Below the pieces are notes generated by a model. That model was not told the origin of the DNA. It saw only the letters and a list, made by a program, of their open reading frames with translations, and did not search any database. This document shows, piece by piece, positions 14,964 through 14,988 of a stretch of DNA of 14,988 nt (positions are counted from its first letter, which is position 1; each line of letters starts with the position of its first letter). Origin of the DNA: Clostridia bacterium (GTDB lineage Bacteria; Bacillota; Clostridia; UBA1381; UMGS1253). The translations under genes and the position numbers were made by a program. Location: NCBI GenBank assembly GCA_017411585.1, contig JAFQPV010000241.1:1-14988 (forward strand). Reading direction: 5' to 3'.

Positions 14964-14988
14964 TTTGAATGCCTCCCTCGTTTTTATG

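Overview
The window looks like a chromosomal segment of a mesophilic anaerobic Firmicute of the class Clostridia, plausibly Oscillospiraceae-like. The clues are the Gram-positive style Wzz/BY-kinase pair, SLH-domain surface proteins, strong GGAGG ribosome sites, sigma-A promoters with 17-nt spacers, and an isoprenoid operon carrying an OLE RNA gene. Every convincing gene reads on the minus strand, so the layout below runs from right to left.

Right end (14.99-14.39 kb): an IS200/IS605-type element with an intact Y1 transposase (tnpA) and the hairpin of its right end. Next (14.35-13.69 kb) is the highlight, a roughly 650-nt structured noncoding RNA that I identify as OLE RNA (ornate, large, extremophilic). 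It has its own near-consensus promoter and a 28-nt long-range terminal stem. It is followed immediately by a five-helix membrane protein matching its known partner OapA, then dxs (DXP synthase) and tlyA (rRNA 2'-O-methyltransferase). This gene order is the classic OLE neighbourhood. With no terminator in between, the run continues into a polysaccharide ABC exporter (Wzm/TagG permease and Wzt/TagH ATPase) and stops at a hairpin terminator near 8.28 kb.

Middle (8.22-4.47 kb): a second transcription unit with a strong promoter encodes a Wzz-like chain-length regulator, a CpsD-like tyrosine autokinase with a Gly-Tyr repeat tail, and a membrane-bound nucleotide-sugar 4,6-dehydratase of the CapD/PglF/WbpM type. 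No glycosyltransferase, flippase or polymerase is in the window, so this is only part of a surface-polysaccharide pathway.

Left part (4.43-0.09 kb): two SLH-domain surface proteins (one a secreted protein with a Gly-Thr linker, one a predicted lipoprotein) separated by a terminator, a VanZ-like membrane protein translationally coupled to the second, and an SCP2-fold protein with a long Lys/Ala/Pro-rich, histone-H1-like tail under a perfect consensus promoter. A 15-bp perfect hairpin (terminator and/or IS end) follows. The first 58 bases are the start of a probable IS3-family transposase.

The two halves share a cell-envelope theme: isoprenoid precursor synthesis feeds lipid carriers, polysaccharide is made and exported, and SLH proteins typically bind wall polysaccharide. 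All functional names come from motif recognition by eye; no database search was run.
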